A model generated the notes under the pieces. That model was not told where the DNA came from. It searched no databases and saw nothing but the letters and a program-made list of their open reading frames with translations. From assembly GCA_050944415.1 (NCBI GenBank), contig JBMNRA010000001.1, positions 1 to 64,000 on the forward strand: a stretch of 64,000 nucleotides of DNA, written 5' to 3'. This stretch comes from Ruminococcus_G sp050944415 (GTDB lineage Bacteria > Bacillota > Clostridia > Lachnospirales > Lachnospiraceae). A program made the position numbers and the translations under genes. Shown here piece after piece: positions 48,174 to 57,205 of the stretch. The stretch's first letter is position 1. Each line of letters starts with the position of its first letter.

Positions 48174-50015
48174 TCACATTTCCTCATCCACTAAATCGAT
48201 CATCATATTTTCCTTCAGTTCCTCCCGCTCCAGAAAAGGATACATATCTTCCAACGGCGCCGATACCATCCGGCCGTCCGGCAGTCGTTTCGATGCTGTC
48301 TTCGGCTGGGTATACTGCTGTTTCGTCACAAAAACCTGGCAGATCACTGCCCCCTCCCGTTTCAGCACTGCTTCAATGTCAGCAGACAGACTGTCGCTGC
48401 TCCTGCAGCTGGCATAGGGAATTCCGTATGCCCAGGCCAGTTTTTCCAGATCAGGAAAACTTAAGTCTCCGCTCTCCGGACCCACCCCTACCAGAGGTTC
48501 GCCGAAAAAATTCATCTGCGTCTGTCTGATGGAATGGTATCCTTCATTATTAATCACAAAAATTTTTATAGGAAACCGGTTCTGTACGATGGTCTGCAAT
48601 TCCTGCAGATTCATCTGAAGACTTCCCTCTCCCGTCACACAGATCACTTCTTCCTTGGCTGCCCGGCAGACGCCGATGGCCGCCGGCAGACCGTAACCCA
48701 TGGAAGCCGTATTAGGATTGGTAATAAATCTGGTTCTTCTTTTAATCACGGCACTCTGACTGCCAGCCACTCTGGAAGTTCCCACACTGACCACCAGCTT
48801 AGCTTCTTCATCCAGAAGAGCAGTCATTTCATGGAAAAAGGCATAAATATTGGTCCGCCCTTCTTCCACTGTCCGGTAATGCTCTCTGGTCACCACCGGA
48901 TATTGCTCCTTCCATTTCCTGCACCGAGACAGCCATTCTATCTTATGAAACAAAGGCTTTTCCCTGGAAAAACCCGTTTTTATGAGAAGAACCAGCATTT
49001 TCTCTATCAGCTCCAGCACATTGCCTACTACCGGCATATCCACGTGAAGACTGGGCTTTTTCAGTTCCTCACCATCAATATCATTCAAAATCGTATAAGC
49101 AGCCCTGGCCCAGGTTTCATATTGAAACCCTGTCTGCAGAAAACTCTGGCGGCTTCCCAGAGAAAGAAGAAGATCACAGTTCTGTATGGCAAAGTTTCCG
49201 GCCCGGTCTCCCGTGCCTCCGTTCCTTCCCACATACAGCGGGTGATCCGTCTCCACCGCATCCACACTGCTCATACCGGTAACCAGCGGAACTCCCAGAA
49301 GATCCGCCAGCTGACGGAAAGAAGCATGACCTCTGGCAAGACGGACACCATTTCCCACAAAGACAACCGGCCGACTGCTGGCCTGAATTTTGGCCAGTAC
49401 TTTTACCGCCGTCTCCCAGGGAATACTTTCCGGCACCTGATCTCTGTCTTCTTCCGGATCATATTTTCTCAAACTATCCGGCTCTATCATGGCTCCCTGA
49501 ACATTCAGCGGAATATCCAGCCACACAGGACCCGGTCTGCCGTGAACTGCCAGATACAAAGCCCGCTCCAGGTGGTAACGGATATCCTCCGCCCTGGTCA
49601 CCATCACTGCATACTTGGTCATAGGCGCCGCTGACAGCGCAATATCATACTCCTGCACACCCATGACCCGCAGCTTCAGGCCGCTGCTTCGCACGGTGGT
49701 ATCATACCGTACCTGGCCGGAGAATACAATCATGGGAATCGAATCGGTCCAGGCACACAGGACACCGGTCAGAGCATTGGTAGCTCCGGGACCGGAAGTG
49801 ACGCAGACAGCCGCCATCTGATTGTCCACCCTTGCATAGGCCTCCGCCGCCATGGCTGCCGCCTGTTCATGATGATGATAGGTACATTTCAATATCGGAT
49901 GATGGCCGAAGGAGTCGTTCATATGCATGGCCCCTCCTCCGGTCACTGTAAAAACATCACGGATTCCCCGGGCCGCTATGTAATCCGCTATATAATCTGA
50001 GACTTTCTTTTTCAT
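48174..50015 (-). CDS. ThDP-dependent enzyme, acetolactate synthase-like (candidate YerE)
   Basis: 613 residues with the three acetolactate-synthase domains. The N-terminal domain has the catalytic Glu in YHHHEQAAAMAAEAYARV and VTSGPGATNALTG; the C-terminal ThDP site is GEGSLQMNLQELQTIVQNRF with NNEGYHSIRQTQ. The extended tail (KRLPDGRMVSAPLEDMYPFL) is typical of ThDP enzymes in polysaccharide clusters. In Yersinia, YerE transfers an acetyl unit from pyruvate to CDP-3,6-dideoxy-4-ketohexose to build yersiniose; the adjacent RfbFGH-like genes make exactly that type of substrate. I therefore favour a branched-sugar role over amino-acid synthesis. Inference. Confidence 0.85.
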   Translation of the reverse strand: MKKKVSDYIADYIAARGIRDVFTVTGGGAMHMNDSFGHHPILKCTYHHHEQAAAMAAEAYARVDNQMAAVCVTSGPGATNALTGVLCAWTDSIPMIVFSGQVRYDTTVRSSGLKLRVMGVQEYDIALSAAPMTKYAVMVTRAEDIRYHLERALYLAVHGRPGPVWLDIPLNVQGAMIEPDSLRKYDPEEDRDQVPESIPWETAVKVLAKIQASSRPVVFVGNGVRLARGHASFRQLADLLGVPLVTGMSSVDAVETDHPLYVGRNGGTGDRAGNFAIQNCDLLLSLGSRQSFLQTGFQYETWARAAYTILNDIDGEELKKPSLHVDMPVVGNVLELIEKMLVLLIKTGFSREKPLFHKIEWLSRCRKWKEQYPVVTREHYRTVEEGRTNIYAFFHEMTALLDEEAKLVVSVGTSRVAGSQSAVIKRRTRFITNPNTASMGYGLPAAIGVCRAAKEEVICVTGEGSLQMNLQELQTIVQNRFPIKIFVINNEGYHSIRQTQMNFFGEPLVGVGPESGDLSFPDLEKLAWAYGIPYASCRSSDSLSADIEAVLKREGAVICQVFVTKQQYTQPKTASKRLPDGRMVSAPLEDMYPFLEREELKENMMIDLVDEEM

Positions 50016-50027
50016 TTTATCTTCCTT

Positions 50028-51350
50028 CTACTGATAGTCCGGACACCGGTTTTCACAGACCATTCTCTTTCCTGATGCCTGTACCGGAATTTCGTCCACG
50101 TAAGTCACATCAATTATCGCCTCATCACCCAGATATTTTCGGTAAGAAGCCACCACTTCTTTCTCGTTGATCCTGCTGCGGTCCGCATTCAGCAGCAGTT
50201 CATACCGTTTTTTCTCCCACTGGATACATTTGGCCTGATGGACAATCCCTTCCAGATGAAGGAGGACATTCATGAATACGTGAATGGAAAGAGGTTCTCC
50301 TTTGCAATTATACATAAGGGAGCCTCTGCGTCCGTATATTTCCTTAAAAACGCCGTGCTTTCTTCCTTTTTCATCACGGATGATTTCATAGACTCCCGTA
50401 TCGCCCGTATCATATCGGATCATGGGAAAGGCTCTGTTATAATAATCGGTTACCACAATTCTTCCCACTTCTCCCGGCCGGGCCGGTTCATCACTCTGCA
50501 GTTTTAATATTTCGATATAAAAATTATACAGATCCGCCGTATATTCTTTCTGATCACCCAGGCCGATGGCAATGAATCCGTTTTCATTATTTCCATAGGA
50601 ACGGACAGGAGTAAAGCCGAAGATCTCTTTCAGCAGATCAAAGGTTCCCTCCGGCAGCGCCTCCCCCATAGAGAAAATCATTTCCACATCCCAGTGGGAA
50701 ATATCCACCTGGTGATCTCGGATATAGGCGGACAGCGCCGTCAAAGCACTGGAATAGCTGACCAGCACCTGGATTCTCTGTTTTTCAATTCTCCTGCAGA
50801 TTTCTGCCAGTGATTCTTCTCCCATATTGGAAATGTCAATCATCAGCAGATTGTTTTTGAATGATTTCCAGGGACTGATGGTATTCTTTCCCTCAATCCA
50901 GACTCTGAACTCTCCCCGTTTCATTCCCATACGAAAACCATTAAGTTCCATACAGGCAATGAAGTTCATATTAATCCGGTTCATCTTATCACTGTCGCAC
51001 AGCACAGTAAAAGGAGCCCCTGTAGAACCGCTGGTGGACAGACGGTACACTTTTTTCTTATCGTCTTTCCACTCATCACAGAGTATCCGATCTGAATTCT
51101 GATTATAATCGCTTTTATTCATAACAGGAAAATCCTGAAGCTTCTGCGCGGCTCCAAACATCCTGTAAAATTCCGAATGCTTCACAGCAAAATCCAGAAG
51201 CGCCCTGATTCTCCGGTCCTCATATTCCTGGGTAATTCCCTCCAAAATTTCCCTTTTATTTACTTCCTTCAGCTGATTCAGCCTGCCTCCATGCAGTCTG
51301 TCCAGCAGATTAAATGCAGTGCGCCTTAAAATTTCTCCTGCCTGCATCAT
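50028..51350 (-). CDS. CapK/PaaK-like adenylate-forming enzyme (copy 1)
   Basis: About 440 residues. The phosphate-binding loop is RLSTSGSTGAPFTVL near 105-118 and the mid motif is GNNENGFIAIGLGDQ; PMIRYDTGDTG is the adenylate-forming A8-type motif. CapK proteins adenylate acids or activate small acyl groups in capsule clusters. It resembles the other copy (52542-53855), the flippase lying between them. Start at about 51350 after AGGAGG. Substrate unknown. Confidence 0.85.
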   Translation of the reverse strand: MMQAGEILRRTAFNLLDRLHGGRLNQLKEVNKREILEGITQEYEDRRIRALLDFAVKHSEFYRMFGAAQKLQDFPVMNKSDYNQNSDRILCDEWKDDKKKVYRLSTSGSTGAPFTVLCDSDKMNRINMNFIACMELNGFRMGMKRGEFRVWIEGKNTISPWKSFKNNLLMIDISNMGEESLAEICRRIEKQRIQVLVSYSSALTALSAYIRDHQVDISHWDVEMIFSMGEALPEGTFDLLKEIFGFTPVRSYGNNENGFIAIGLGDQKEYTADLYNFYIEILKLQSDEPARPGEVGRIVVTDYYNRAFPMIRYDTGDTGVYEIIRDEKGRKHGVFKEIYGRRGSLMYNCKGEPLSIHVFMNVLLHLEGIVHQAKCIQWEKKRYELLLNADRSRINEKEVVASYRKYLGDEAIIDVTYVDEIPVQASGKRMVCENRCPDYQ

Positions 51351-51354
51351 GCCT

Positions 51355-52566
51355 TCACCTCCTGATTTTTCCATACCCTAAAAGAATTACCGCTGCAACC
51401 CGCAGAGCATTGGCCAGAAGCGCCGCGTATGAAAACCCCACGATTCCGTCTTTCATAGTAAACACCACGACCAGTACTGCCATAACTGCCAGATGGAACA
51501 CCTGCAGAATCAGCTGCCACTTTTCATCAGTAAAGGTCAGTACCAAAATAAAAAGAAAAGCGGAATATAAAGCCAGTACCTGGGTAAGGCTTACCACAGT
51601 CACCAATCCCCGGACACCCTCATACAGATCCGGATAAAAGATCCGGACAAACAGGGGAGTTCCAATCTGACAACACAGAAAGAACACAAAAGAGACCACA
51701 CATCCGGCCCCCGCGGCCAGTGTAAACTCTTTTTTGCTTAATGTTCTCTCACGTCTGGTCAGATAGGAAATCACTATTGTATTGACAGGCGCCACCAGAA
51801 GAACCAGCGTCTTTCCAATCAGCGATACTACATAATATTGGGTAACCGCCTCGCTTCCCACCATATGTTCCAGCGCCAGCCGGTCCATATTCAAAGTAGT
51901 ATTGGTAATCAGATAGGAAAGTGTCAGAAAAAAGCCCCGCATACAGGCGGTACGGAAAAAATCACTCTTTTTCCAGAAGTTCTGGAATATACTTCCCGTA
52001 ATTCCCAAGTAACACAGCGCAGCTCCCTCTCCCACAAGGAAAATGGAAAACCAGTTTCCCGTCAACCGATACAGACAGTATCCAACCAGATATCCCGCGC
52101 TTATCAGAGCATAATAAATAAAAAATTTCCGGTAATTCAGATTCAGCCGGTATTCCACATCACCGTAGTAGCGAAACGCAGTCACCAGAACAAGGAGAAG
52201 TGTCAGAACCATGGTTGTCCAGCCCCGGACCGATGAACCGGAGCCCAGAATAGCAATGATTCCGCCGATTCCGGCAAAAAGAATTAAAAGCCGGTCGTAA
52301 TCGCCGTTCGATACATTGCAGGTACGTCTCACCACCAGCCGGCTGGTATTCAGCGCCTGCCCCACCGAAGGGCAGAGAATTCCCACCAACCCCATAATAT
52401 ACAGTACGCTTCCCAGTTCCTCCTGCCCCATGCCTGCATTGAGAAGGGGATAAACGGCAAGCTGCAGAACTCCGTTCATCAGAAGCATGCCGCCCATAGT
52501 ATAAGCCGTATTTCCCAATATCTGTTTCCCCTGGGCCTTTTTCACCGTTTTTCCCCTGCTTTCCAT
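51355..52566 (-). CDS. Polysaccharide flippase-like membrane protein (Wzx/MATE type)
   Basis: 403 residues with about eleven hydrophobic segments (for example YTMGGMLLMNGVLQLAVYPL and LILVLLTFTDEKW region). It matches lipid-linked oligosaccharide flippases in size and topology, though O-antigen flippases are often a little longer. It likely moves a lipid-linked repeat unit across the membrane. It overlaps both CapK-type genes. Confidence 0.78.
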   Translation of the reverse strand: MESRGKTVKKAQGKQILGNTAYTMGGMLLMNGVLQLAVYPLLNAGMGQEELGSVLYIMGLVGILCPSVGQALNTSRLVVRRTCNVSNGDYDRLLILFAGIGGIIAILGSGSSVRGWTTMVLTLLLVLVTAFRYYGDVEYRLNLNYRKFFIYYALISAGYLVGYCLYRLTGNWFSIFLVGEGAALCYLGITGSIFQNFWKKSDFFRTACMRGFFLTLSYLITNTTLNMDRLALEHMVGSEAVTQYYVVSLIGKTLVLLVAPVNTIVISYLTRRERTLSKKEFTLAAGAGCVVSFVFFLCCQIGTPLFVRIFYPDLYEGVRGLVTVVSLTQVLALYSAFLFILVLTFTDEKWQLILQVFHLAVMAVLVVVFTMKDGIVGFSYAALLANALRVAAVILLGYGKIRR

Positions 52567-53855
52567 CTGTTTTCAATGTATTTTCTCTTTCCGGACGCCA
52601 GTACCGGAATTTCGTCCACGTATTCCACTGTAAGCTGTGCTCTTTCTCCCAGATAAGGCCGGATCCTTCCCAGGATATCATCCACATTCATTTCTTCTTT
52701 ATCCCCGTTGAGCCACAGCGTATATCTGGCCGCATCTTCCTGTATAAAACGGAACTGCTTTACTCCTTTTACATCCCACATATTATTGGTGATGATGTAG
52801 GGCGTCAGCGCTTTGCCGTCGCAGTCGTAGATCAGATCGCTCCGTCTCCCGTACAGCTGAGAGAGATACAGTTTGTATCTTCCGTTTTTCACCTTTCTTT
52901 TCGCTGTGGCGGTATCCCCGTTGTCATACCGGATCATGGGAAAGGCATAATTATACAGATCCGTAATCACAATCCGGCCCAGCTCTCCCGGTTCTGCCGG
53001 CTCATCCCTGTCCATTTTCAGTATCTCATAATAATAACTTTCCGTATCAATGTGGTATCCTTCCGCCACCGCATCCTGAATCCCCATGATACCGTTTTCC
53101 TCATTGGAATACCAGGCTCTCACCGGACAGTGGAACTGTTCCTCCAGCTCTTTTCGAATGGAAGGCGCCATGGATTCGGAGATAGGAATAATGGCTGTCA
53201 CCTGAAATTTCGTCAGATCCCTGTCGGTACGGCTGATATAGCGGCTGATCTGCTCCAGTGCGGAAGAATAACCTACCAGACATTTCACCTTTTTCTTTTC
53301 GATCACCCGGAGCATTTCTTCCACTCCCTCATCATCCATGCGGGAGCTGTCCATCATAATCATATTTTCCATCAGAAGCTGAAGCTTCCCTTTTCTGACA
53401 TTATTCACCCACACACGGATAAAGGCTTCTTTCATACCGATATAAAATCCGCCAACAACGCTTAAAAATATGCCGCCTGCCGTATTATGGTCAATCTTAT
53501 CCTTATTCTGGATGATGGTCAGCGGCGTTCCGGTGGAGCCGCTGGTGGACATCCGGCGGTTATCCTTCGCGTCTTTATATGCACTGGATATAAATTCATC
53601 GTAATGCTGTCGGAAAGTATCTTTGTTCACCACCGGAAATTCCGACAAAGGGGTATCCGGTGAAAGATCCTTATAGAATCCGGTGGTGCTTACTGCATGT
53701 TGTATCAGTTTCCGGATTTTTTCTTCTGTACCCGCAATGGATGTCCCGTTTTTAAAACTGTTCTGAATCTGATTATAATACCTGCGGACCTTTCCGCCTC
53801 TTGCGCCGTCCAGCGTCCAGAACCCAAACCATCTCATCTTCTCATCAAACGCCAT
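52542..53855 (-). CDS. CapK/PaaK-like adenylate-forming enzyme (copy 2)
   Basis: 437 residues, paralogue of the enzyme at 50028-51350. Motifs: RRMSTSGSTGTPLTII (P-loop), WYSNEENGIMGIQDAV and PMIRYDNGDTATAK. Both C-termini end in the same pattern (VDEIPVLASGKRKYIENR here, VDEIPVQASGKRMVCENR in the other), so they arose by duplication. Overlaps rfbH by 11 bp. It probably activates an acyl or amino-acid substituent for the glycan. Confidence 0.85.
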   Translation of the reverse strand: MAFDEKMRWFGFWTLDGARGGKVRRYYNQIQNSFKNGTSIAGTEEKIRKLIQHAVSTTGFYKDLSPDTPLSEFPVVNKDTFRQHYDEFISSAYKDAKDNRRMSTSGSTGTPLTIIQNKDKIDHNTAGGIFLSVVGGFYIGMKEAFIRVWVNNVRKGKLQLLMENMIMMDSSRMDDEGVEEMLRVIEKKKVKCLVGYSSALEQISRYISRTDRDLTKFQVTAIIPISESMAPSIRKELEEQFHCPVRAWYSNEENGIMGIQDAVAEGYHIDTESYYYEILKMDRDEPAEPGELGRIVITDLYNYAFPMIRYDNGDTATAKRKVKNGRYKLYLSQLYGRRSDLIYDCDGKALTPYIITNNMWDVKGVKQFRFIQEDAARYTLWLNGDKEEMNVDDILGRIRPYLGERAQLTVEYVDEIPVLASGKRKYIENRWKAGEKR

Positions 53856-55188
53856 ATGATACCGCCTCTTTTAACACCCGGATCATCCGGTCGATCATCG
53901 CATCGGTCATGCCGGGATAGACGCCGATGCAGAAAGTATCAGTCATAATCCGGTCGGTCACATCCAGGCTGCCCGCAATGCGGTAACCCCTTTTTTCTTT
54001 TCTCATCTGATCAAAACAGGGATGTTTCGTCAGATTTCCTGAAAACAACATCCTGGTCTGCACACCCTGGGATTCCGCATACTGAACCACCCGGTTCCGG
54101 TCACAGCCCTCTTTACAGGTAATCAGAAATCCAAACCAGCAGGGATCAGCATTTTCACATGCCTCCGGCAGAATGAAAACGTCCTGCAGTTCTGAAAGAC
54201 CTTCTCTCAGCCGCCGGAAGTTTTCCTTTCTTCTTGCCACAAAAGAAGGAAACTTTTTCAGCTGGGCACATCCCACCGCCGCCTGCATATCGGTAGCTTT
54301 CAGATTATATCCGAAATGGGAATATACATACTTATGGTCATATCCCAGCGGCAACTCACCGTACTGCCGGTCAAACCTGTGGCCGCAGAAGTTGTCTCTG
54401 CCCGGCGGGCACATGCAGTCCCGCCCCCAGTCACGAAGAGAACGGATAATTTTATGCAGAAGGGCATTGTCTGTATAGACTGCTCCTCCCTCTCCCATAG
54501 TCATATGGTGGGGCGGATAAAAGCTTGAGGTCCCGATATCTCCTACCGTTCCGGTCAGATATGTCTTCCCGTCCAGAGTATACGTACTTCCCAACGCATC
54601 GCAGTTATCTTCGATCAACCAGAGATTGTGACGGTCACAGAACTCCTTCACCGCTTTCAGATCAAAGGGATTCCCCAGCGTATGCGCGATCATAACCGCT
54701 TTCGTCTTCTCTGACAGAGCCGGTTCCAGCCTGGAAACATCGATATTGTACTGAGGGATGGTCACATCCACAAACACCGGCACCGCGCCGTACTGTACCA
54801 TGGGAGTCACCGTGGTAGGGAACCCTGCCGCCACCGTGATAATTTCATCACCGGGACGCACCTGCCGTTCTCCCAGCAGCGGCGAAGTCAGCGCCATAAA
54901 AGCCAGAAGATTTGCCGAGGAACCGGAATTTACCAGGGAACAGTACCGTATATTCAGATATTTCGCGAACTCTGTTTCAAATTCATCCGTATACCGGCCT
55001 GCCGTCAGCCAGAATTCCAGCGCGCTGTCCACCAGATTTGTCATCTCCTCCCGGTCATAAACCCGGGACGCATAAGGAATCCTCTCTCCTTCTTCATAAG
55101 GTTTTTTCTTATGATATTTATCGCAGTAAGCGCCAACCAGATTCAGGATCTGTTCCCTCGCCTCCTGCTCCGTCATATTTTCAAACAT
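53845..55188 (-). CDS. rfbH: CDP-4-dehydro-6-deoxyglucose 3-dehydrase (E1, RfbH/AscC-like)
   Basis: PMP and [2Fe-2S] enzyme removing the C-3 hydroxyl of CDP-4-keto-6-deoxyglucose. About 447 residues from ATG 55188 (GGAGG upstream). The usual PLP lysine is replaced by His in SSFYPPHHMTMGEGG, as in AscC. The Cys cluster DCMCPPGRDNFCGHRF near 250 is the Fe-S region. SGSSANLLAFMAL and NCDALGSTY are conserved. The partner reductase (E3, AscD) is not in the window; it may be elsewhere. Overlaps rfbG by 8 bp. Confidence 0.93.
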   Translation of the reverse strand: MFENMTEQEAREQILNLVGAYCDKYHKKKPYEEGERIPYASRVYDREEMTNLVDSALEFWLTAGRYTDEFETEFAKYLNIRYCSLVNSGSSANLLAFMALTSPLLGERQVRPGDEIITVAAGFPTTVTPMVQYGAVPVFVDVTIPQYNIDVSRLEPALSEKTKAVMIAHTLGNPFDLKAVKEFCDRHNLWLIEDNCDALGSTYTLDGKTYLTGTVGDIGTSSFYPPHHMTMGEGGAVYTDNALLHKIIRSLRDWGRDCMCPPGRDNFCGHRFDRQYGELPLGYDHKYVYSHFGYNLKATDMQAAVGCAQLKKFPSFVARRKENFRRLREGLSELQDVFILPEACENADPCWFGFLITCKEGCDRNRVVQYAESQGVQTRMLFSGNLTKHPCFDQMRKEKRGYRIAGSLDVTDRIMTDTFCIGVYPGMTDAMIDRMIRVLKEAVSYGV

Positions 55189-56245
55189 ATTGCGATTCCT
55201 CCATAAATTCTCTGATCTGTCTTTCCATACAGGCCGCCGTATCCCCTCCGGAAGCGTACACTTTAAACCATTCCACTGTTTTTTCAATGGCCTTTCGGAT
55301 ATTCCACCGCGGCTGCCAGCCAAATACCTGCTTCATCCGGGAACAGTCCAGTTTCAGGAAACTGGCCTCATGAGGCCCCTCCTGGGCTTCGTTGATCCAG
55401 CTTATGCCCTCCCCCCAGGCGCCGCAGAACAGATCCGTCAGCTGACCTGTCGTTACACAGTCCTGGTCGGAAGGTCCTACGTTATAGTATCCTGCATATT
55501 TTCGGTCTTCATACTGTTTCCGTGCAATCAGCAGATAGGCGGCAAGCGGCTCCAGCACATGCTGGAAAGGCCGGATGGACCAGGGGTTTCTCACTTTCAC
55601 CGGTTTTCCCTCAAGGGCCGCCCGGACACAGTCGGGAATGATCCGGTCATTGGCAAAATCCCCGCCGCCGATCACATTGCCGGCTCTCGCCGTGGAAACA
55701 GCCGTTTCCGAATCATCCAGGAAAGAATTCCGGTAGCTGTGGGTTACCAGTTCTGAACATGATTTGCTGTTGGAATAAGGATCAAATCCGTCCAGCGGAT
55801 CTGTCTCCCGGTATCCCCATTCCCACTCCCGGTTTTCATAAACCTTGTCTGTCGTCACATTTAAAAAAGAGCGCACTCCCCCCAGGGTTCGCACTCCTTC
55901 CAGAAGATAAACGGTCCCCATCACATTGGTTTCATAAGTATACACCGGATCCTTATAAGAATCTCTTACAATGGGCTGAGCCGCCAGATGCAGCACAATC
56001 TCCGGTCTGGCCTCTCTCAGGGTTTCCCACAGATGCTCCCGGTCCCGGATATCCCCGATCACGGAAGTCATCCTGCTCTCCAGACCGCAGAGGGGAAAAA
56101 GAGCGGGATCCGTCGGCGGTTCCAGAGAATACCCTGTCACCCGGGCTCCCGCATCCACCAGGATTTTCGAAAGCCAGCTTCCTTTAAATCCCGTATGCCC
56201 CGTGATGAATACACGTTTTCCTTTATAAAAGCTTATATCTGTCAT
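55181..56245 (-). CDS. rfbG: CDP-glucose 4,6-dehydratase
   Basis: SDR enzyme converting CDP-glucose to CDP-4-keto-6-deoxyglucose. 354 residues from ATG 56245. Nucleotide motif VFITGHTGFKGSWLSKIL; the catalytic Y-x-x-x-K region appears as DPYSNSKSCSELV. The C-terminal GPSDQDCVTTGQLTDLFCGA and GWQPRWNIRKAIEKTVEWFK are family hallmarks. Start codon shares bases with the rfbF stop. Confidence 0.95.
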   Translation of the reverse strand: MTDISFYKGKRVFITGHTGFKGSWLSKILVDAGARVTGYSLEPPTDPALFPLCGLESRMTSVIGDIRDREHLWETLREARPEIVLHLAAQPIVRDSYKDPVYTYETNVMGTVYLLEGVRTLGGVRSFLNVTTDKVYENREWEWGYRETDPLDGFDPYSNSKSCSELVTHSYRNSFLDDSETAVSTARAGNVIGGGDFANDRIIPDCVRAALEGKPVKVRNPWSIRPFQHVLEPLAAYLLIARKQYEDRKYAGYYNVGPSDQDCVTTGQLTDLFCGAWGEGISWINEAQEGPHEASFLKLDCSRMKQVFGWQPRWNIRKAIEKTVEWFKVYASGGDTAACMERQIREFMEESQYV

Positions 56246-57021
56246 TACTTCCACACTTTCCAGGGAGCATGGCCGCTCTGCCACATCTCCTCCAGTTTTT
56301 CTCTCTCTCGCATGGTGTCCATGCACTGCCAGAATCCATAATGGCGGTAGGCATTCAACTGCCCCCTTCTGGCTGCCTCCTCCAGGGGATATTTTTCAAA
56401 GACGGTTTCATCCCCTTCAATCAGATCCATAATTTCAGGTTCCAGCACCATAAATCCGGCATTGATCCAGCCGCTGTCCTCTTTTTTCTTCTCTTTAAAA
56501 TTGGTAATGGTACCGTCCTCCAGAATATCCAGAACTCCAAACCTTCCGTCCGGCTGAGCCGATGTAATCGTCGCCATCTTTCCATGGGACCGGTGAAATT
56601 CCACCAGTTTTTGGATATTCACATCCGAAACACCGTCCCCATAGGTCAGAAGGAAAGGCTCTCCTTCCAGAAATTCCCGGATGCGCCGGATCCTTCCTCC
56701 GGTCATGGTGTACAGACCGGTATCAATCAGCGTTACTTTCCAGGGTTCCGCAATATTGTTATGAACAATCATTTTATTATTCTGCGTAAAGTCAAAAGTA
56801 ATATCACTGTTATGCAGATAATAATCCGCAAACCATTCCTTAATTACATGCTGCTTATACCCGCAGCAGATAATAAATTCATTATATCCATAAAAGGAGT
56901 ATAATTTCATGATATGCCATAAAATCGGTTTTTCCCCGATTTCAATCATCGGCTTCGGCCTCAGATGACTCTCTTCACTGATTCTGGTACCAAAACCGCC
57001 GGCCAGAATTACCACTTTCAC
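56245..57021 (-). CDS. rfbF: Glucose-1-phosphate cytidylyltransferase
   Basis: Makes CDP-glucose, the first committed step. About 258 residues. Nucleotidyltransferase signature VVILAGGFGTRISEESHLRP then KPMIEIGEKPILWHIMKLYS, and LTYGDGVSDVNI. The start is probably the GTG at 57021 (GGGAGAG upstream); an ATG at 57042 is the longer alternative. First gene of the operon. Confidence 0.95.
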   Translation of the reverse strand: MKVVILAGGFGTRISEESHLRPKPMIEIGEKPILWHIMKLYSFYGYNEFIICCGYKQHVIKEWFADYYLHNSDITFDFTQNNKMIVHNNIAEPWKVTLIDTGLYTMTGGRIRRIREFLEGEPFLLTYGDGVSDVNIQKLVEFHRSHGKMATITSAQPDGRFGVLDILEDGTITNFKEKKKEDSGWINAGFMVLEPEIMDLIEGDETVFEKYPLEEAARRGQLNAYRHYGFWQCMDTMREREKLEEMWQSGHAPWKVWK

Positions 57022-57078
57022 AATTTTTCTCTCCCATGCCATTTTTGCGCTGTAAAAATTTGACAGCTTATATTGCTT

Positions 57079-57108
57079 ATTTTACATGATATGCCCCTGT
57101 GTTGACAA
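57079..57108 (-). promoter_or_regulatory. Promoter of the rfbFGH glycan operon
   Basis: Minus strand -35 TTGTCA (57108-57103), 18 bp, -10 TAAAAT (57084-57079). The leftward, mostly overlapping genes down to 44452 probably share this start. Confidence 0.65.
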
Positions 57109-57145
57109 GAGGATAAGCACAGGAATCCCTGTTATTCTTTCAGAG

Positions 57146-57188
57146 AATAAAAAACAGAGCTTCACTCTTGAAAACAGCGAAAGCTCTG
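57146..57188 (-). terminator. Terminator after the sigma/anti-sigma chimera
   Basis: CAGAGCTT (57155-57162) pairs with AAGCTCTG (57181-57188), followed on the minus strand by a T-run. Confidence 0.85.
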
Positions 57189-57205
57189 AATTTTTGCGAC
57201 TTTTT

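Noticed and set aside
48174..50015. IlvB for branched-chain amino-acid synthesis
   Set aside because: No ilvN, ilvC or other amino-acid genes nearby; the long C-terminal tail and the polysaccharide context favour a glycan role.
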